A stretch of 20,850 bases of DNA from assembly GCA_002633005.1 (NCBI GenBank), contig NMRA01001350.1, forward strand, positions 1-20,850, in the 5' to 3' direction. Position numbers and translations under genes: made by a program. This stretch comes from Phoronis australis. Taxonomy: Eukaryota; Phoronida; Phoronidae. Below are positions 18,001 through 20,850 of this stretch, in pieces; positions within the stretch are counted from its first letter, which is position 1, and the number at the start of each line of letters is the position of its first letter. The notes under the pieces were generated by a model that was not told the origin of the DNA, made no database searches, and was given only the letters and a program-made list of their open reading frames with translations.

Positions 18001-19995
18001 CCAGCATCAATAAGGTTCTTCGCCTGAGCGGCCGTCACCACTAAATAAAAAAATTAAACGAACGTCAAACCAGTATTTAATTGACAGTGATTTTTCCACT
18101 ACAAGCCAAAAGTAAATGGATCTAAAACAAAATGGCGACTGTTATAAGCTTACCGTTTCCACTACAAGCCAATAGTAAATGGATCTAAAGCAAAATGGCG
18201 ACTGCTATAAGCTTACCGTTTCCACTACAAGCCAATAGTAAATGGATCTAAAACAAAAAGGAGACTGCTATAAGCTTACCGTTTCCACTACAAGCCAATA
18301 GTAAATGGATCTAAAACAAAAAGGCGACTGTTATAAGCTTACCGTTTCCGCCAATAACCTGTAGATGCGGGTATTTATTCTTCAACGTTTGGATCATCTT
18401 GATTTGGAATACAGAATTACCCTGAGAAGAGTCCTGGAAATCCAGAGAAATAATGGAATTAAATTTACAAAAAAACTAAATATTCTTACCGGTGAAAGCA
18501 TTAATAACAAAATGTCAGTCGGCAGTTTCAGGTAGTCTGTTTCAGCTTGCACCGTCCATGTCCAGAGTCTAAATTTGACTATTTAATACTACAAGCTAAA
18601 TAGCATAGCAAGGCAAAAACTCTCCAAGACTGCTTGACAGATTGTAGCAAACTATATGCCCCAAGAACAGTGCTCCAGGACTCGATTAATAGACTTTCGG
18701 CATAAAAGTGAACTTAGTTAGATCCTTTTTTGCAAGCCTTCGACTTGGAGCAACTAAACAATAACTCATCACCGTTTCAATTTTCAAAAAGATGCAAAGA
18801 CCAGAACCAATTTATGGCCTAATAGTTAGTTGCATCTTCGTGTGTGTGTATCCGTGTGTATCCCGGTTATCTGGACAAAAACTTTGACAAACTGAGATCA
18901 GAGTAACAGGAGTCATTTTTATTGCTGCTTTTCATCGCAAAAAAAAACAGTTACGCAGTCTTTTAATATACTTCACCTGCTTTGGGGGGGGGGGTTCAAC
19001 ATGTTTTAACGATGTCACTAAGCGATACTAAAACATTCAACTTTTGCCTTTCAGCATCACAATTTTTAAAACATCAAAGTGTACGCTACCAGCAAGCCCA
19101 GACCTCTTCCCTCCAGAGTGTGAAATAGTGATAGTAAATGGTCTCATAGTCTGTTGGGCCTATATTCCCTCACCCGACCTAATTGTGGAATACATCAAGT
19201 TTTGTTGAAAAAACGTAATTGGCATCTAATTTTTTTCACTTCAATCGCAAATATCTCCATTCGTGTTTTTGGCATACCTACTTCAGGGTTTTACTATTTC
19301 TTTGTCACAAGTCAAGCACTTATCAACATTTTGTGTACTCATTAGTCATCGCTGCCTTGAAGAAGAATCGCATGCCAAGATTTTTCTTGTATTATAATTC
19401 TTTATTCAAGTTAATCACCAACTGTTAAGGTTATGAGAATAGCTGCCACTTGTCTTTTAAATATGGCAGAGTAAAGTTATTGAAATACAAAAACCAAGCG
19501 TAATACTTTTTATAACTTTGTTTATGTTGTACAATGTAAGTGTTTCAAAAATATATTGACAATTTCAAGTCATAAAAAATAAAAAAGATGATCCAAAAGA
19601 TTGTACATTTTCAATTATTGCTTAAAACACTATAACGGTTTAAGAAACGTTTACTTAACTCTGTTTGATTAAGACAGCTAAACAAAACAAATCCTTAGGC
19701 CTTAACACGGACTGCTAGACTACCCAAGGTTCAACAACCAATTTCACAATTCCCAGCAAACACCATATGAGGTCGATGCCTCGATTTCAGAGGACTAACT
19801 GGAAGCCTTTGAGAGGAATGGGTCAATATATTGTGTATGTGTAACAACCAAATCAGAACCTAAGTCTTTATTTTCCATTTTATTGAGGTTCTACTAACCA
19901 GCACTACTGCATCCACACCAGCCTGTACAAGTAGCTCCACACGGTGGTAGTCATCCTGATGAGTGCCCACAGCTGCACCAACCAACAGCTGCTTC
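14878..19995 (-). CDS. inosine-5'-monophosphate dehydrogenase, partial gene (5 exons)
   Basis: Joined in order, E1 19995-19899, E2 18433-18343, E3 18040-17945, E4 16087-15944 and E5 15022-14878 keep one reading frame. Intron phases are 0, 1, 1, 1, with a phase-2 donor after E5. IMPDH oxidises IMP to XMP with NAD+, the committed step of GMP synthesis, as a cytosolic tetramer. The exons match human IMPDH2 residues about 242-431 without an indel: NAD-contacting Asp274 and Asn303, the catalytic loop GSGSICITQ with Cys331, IMP-binding Asp364, the flap motif [10 protein letters not shown], and the Arg429-Tyr430 dyad. The amino-terminal part with the CBS pair lies beyond 20850. The final 83 or so residues, with the monovalent-cation site, were not located. 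All visible key residues are intact, so this reads as a working gene and not a retrocopy. Confidence 0.93.
15023..15943. other. IMPDH intron E4-E5
   Basis: 921 bp, non-coding. It contains a diverged direct repeat: TACCCAAGTGGTTCGCAT at 15172-15189 and TACCCAAGTGGTTTGCAT at 15401-15418, each preceded by a related T-rich stretch of about 40 bp. The minus-strand frame at 15683-16036 runs into E4 out of frame and is not a gene. Confidence 0.7.
15944..16087 (-). CDS. IMPDH exon E4 (IMP-binding region)
   Basis: 144 bp. Acceptor TTTGTTTCAG, donor ACAG|GTAAGTT (near consensus). Phase 1 at both ends. It encodes [18 protein letters not shown], then [16 protein letters not shown], and ends LSLGAST. This matches human IMPDH2 337-383. 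Asp364 in IADGG contacts the ribose hydroxyls of IMP. The residues fit a cytosolic eukaryotic IMPDH throughout. Confidence 0.96.
16088..17944. other. IMPDH intron E3-E4
   Basis: 1857 bp, the longest complete IMPDH intron in the window. Non-coding. An 18-bp direct duplication (CAACCTGGAAAAAATTAT at 16730 and 16749) is the only repeat noticed. No mobile element was recognised. Confidence 0.7.
17945..18040 (-). CDS. IMPDH exon E3 (catalytic cysteine loop)
   Basis: 96 bp. Acceptor TTATTTAG, donor GAAG|GTGTGG. Phase 1 at both ends. It encodes [20 protein letters not shown] and then [11 protein letters not shown], human IMPDH2 304-335. Cys331, which forms the covalent E-XMP thioester, is present. 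The donor departs from consensus at +4 and +5 (GTGTGG) and is the weakest-looking donor of the five exons. The plus-strand 165-codon frame at 17547-18044 is antisense to this exon and not a gene. Confidence 0.96.
18041..18342. other. IMPDH intron E2-E3, mostly tandem array
   Basis: 302 bp, the shortest intron of the gene here. About 250 bp are a four-copy 63-bp array (separate entry). Without three extra copies the intron would be about 113 bp. Confidence 0.9.
18094..18349 (-). repeat. 63-bp tandem array spanning the E2 splice donor
   Basis: Four copies, period exactly 63 bp; GCTTACCG starts at 18148, 18211, 18274 and 18337. On the minus strand each reads GGAAACG|GTAAGCTTATAA, and the one at 18337 is the true exon E2 end and donor. 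The seven last exon bases and the donor are thus repeated three times in the intron. Each unit also contains a T-rich stretch ending TTTTAG or CTTTAG, which resembles an acceptor, 31 bp before the next donor-like site. The outermost copy (18094) has lost the donor (GGAAAAATC). Units differ at a few positions (AATGG/AAAGG, AAAC/AAGC). Confidence 0.95.
18343..18433 (-). CDS. IMPDH exon E2 (NAD-binding region)
   Basis: 91 bp. Acceptor GGATTTCCAG, donor AACG|GTAAGC. Phase 0 in, phase 1 out. It encodes [20 protein letters not shown] and then [10 protein letters not shown], human IMPDH2 274-303. It starts exactly with Asp274, whose side chain contacts NAD, and ends with Asn303 near the active site. 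The donor region is the source or member of the adjacent 63-bp array. Confidence 0.96.
18434..19898. other. IMPDH intron E1-E2
   Basis: 1465 bp, non-coding. It contains an 11-base G run at 18984-18994. Short plus-strand frames at 19154-19428 are AT-rich chance ORFs. Confidence 0.7.
19899..19995 (-). CDS. IMPDH exon E1 (first exon in window)
   Basis: 97 bp. Acceptor CCCTTTTTCAG, donor GCTG|GTTAGT. Phase 2 in, phase 0 out. It encodes [20 protein letters not shown], then [12 protein letters not shown], human IMPDH2 242-273: the start of the second half of the catalytic TIM barrel after the CBS insertion. Cys of the mammalian KQLLCG is Val here. It is not the first exon of the gene. The earlier exons lie right of the window. 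Confidence 0.95.
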
Positions 19996-20650
19996 CTGAA
20001 AAAGGGATATTACCACAATGTGATGTCATCAGCAGAATCTTTATCAGGTACTCAAAAGGTGACGCAGGGCACACGTTTCTTGGTATCGACAAATAACCAA
20101 GGTATAAAATTGTAGTCTCATAATAAATGGACCAGGACAAATGTACTGCCAGCCAGCTGTGTATTACAGTAGAGAGAAATTAATGGAACAAAGTTGTATT
20201 GTGACAAATAGAGAAGGAAGTATTAAAACTTTTATGAGGAGTTGTATCGTAAGTAAAGCAAATATAGCATATGGCATTTAGTTGTTATCCCAGCACATTG
20301 ACTAAACTTTGAGAATGCAAATATGTTTCAACGTTTTCTTATACCCAAAAATGTGATCATACCATTTCAAACTTTTGTCAATCCAAACTCAAACTTGCTT
20401 AAATGTCTTAATATTTTTGACAGTTTTCCCTTAAATTGAAGGTGTACTCTGACTTAGGCAAGCATTTAATGAGAACCCTTTGTTATTAATTTAGCTTTCA
20501 CAGAGTATTTGATATGGGAGACCCACTGGCTAACATTTTAGAGTTCCACAGACTGGAAGTTGTCAATACTTTGAGGCGTAACGAAATCTGCTGTCATCAG
20601 TAAATATTGCAATATTGATTTTGTGACAAACTGCGATATATCATAAAGTA
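19996..20650. other. IMPDH upstream intron (partial)
   Basis: No IMPDH coding sequence (for example the ARTDLKKNRDYP segment expected just upstream) was found between E1 and the window end. The intron is therefore at least 855 bp. The 78-codon minus frame overlapping E1 is out of frame. Confidence 0.6.
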
Positions 20651-20755
20651 AGATAGATAATTCATAAACCAGTCCCCGACTTCCTCCTTGGATACACCAA
20701 AATTGCACAACTTTCTTGAGAGAAAATCATCGTTGACCGTATCAGAGATTTGCAT
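20651..20755 (-). pseudogene. fragment of a non-LTR retrotransposon reverse transcriptase
   Basis: About 35 codons read DTVNDDFLSRKL, then NFGVSKEEVGDWFMNYLS. This follows the LINE reverse-transcriptase pattern in which DTVNH is followed by a KL..(F/Y)G(V/I) segment and W(F)..YLS. The usual Phe before DTVN is Ser here, and frames break on both sides (stop upstream, divergence after YLS). It lies in the IMPDH upstream intron, same strand. Short length limits certainty. Confidence 0.45.
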
Positions 20756-20850
20756 GGATGTTCATACTCTGCATTCTCGCTCTGGCAGTTTTTTTGTTAA
20801 AGATTAAGTTCTTTCCAGTCCTTGTAAGGCCATCATATCTTAACTGTACT

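Noticed and set aside
17547-18044. 165-codon plus-strand ORF, the longest in the right part
   Set aside because: It is antisense to IMPDH exon E3 and its intron. Composition is arbitrary, and the opposite strand explains the conserved part with correct splice sites.
18984-18994. Run of 11 G in the E1-E2 intron
   Set aside because: A single homopolymer without neighbouring G tracts. Probably slippage, not a G-quadruplex element.

Overview
The window looks like nuclear DNA of an invertebrate animal. It has an intron-containing housekeeping gene with GT-AG junctions, large AT-rich non-coding stretches, LTR and non-LTR retrotransposon remains, and tandem-repeat elements resembling the Helentron-associated (HINE / pearl-type) repeats of bivalves and other marine invertebrates. 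The species cannot be fixed from the sequence. A mollusc or a similar marine invertebrate is my best guess.

Right part (about 14.9-20.0 kb, minus strand): five consecutive coding exons of inosine-5'-monophosphate dehydrogenase (IMPDH), the rate-limiting enzyme of guanine nucleotide synthesis. In human IMPDH2 numbering they cover residues about 242 to 431. They hold Asp274, Asn303, the catalytic Cys331 loop, Asp364 and the Arg429-Tyr430 dyad. The amino-terminal exons lie beyond 20850. The carboxy-terminal exons (after residue 431) were not found anywhere at lower coordinates. The 302-bp intron between exons E2 and E3 is mostly a four-copy, 63-bp tandem array. Each unit carries the end of exon E2 and its splice donor, so three decoy donors follow the real one.

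Middle (about 7.3-14.5 kb): a mosaic of mobile elements. Two copies (A and B) of one Helentron-like family are present. Each has a 5' hairpin, tandem monomers of about 150 bp, a GGAC-type microsatellite or its remnant, and a 3' end in CATAAAAA or GTAAAAA. In copy B the monomers form a 453-bp higher-order repeat of three types, and each type starts with a box resembling the CTCF binding motif. Copy A is interrupted by a 1.75-kb fragment of a BEL/Pao retrotransposon (RNase H to integrase, frameshifted, with a stop). Single N bases mark both fragment borders, and a third N marks the edge of an LTR fragment, so this part may be an assembly mosaic. A solo LTR of the same LTR family, with a 5-bp target duplication, lies at 11132-11683.

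Left part (1-7.2 kb): no recognised gene. It contains a long inverted-repeat element with a smaller hAT-like insert, a diverged duplication linking about 73-167 with 5942-6277, a short tandem duplication near 4.0-4.2 kb, and an unrecognised minus-strand open frame that could be a terminal exon.
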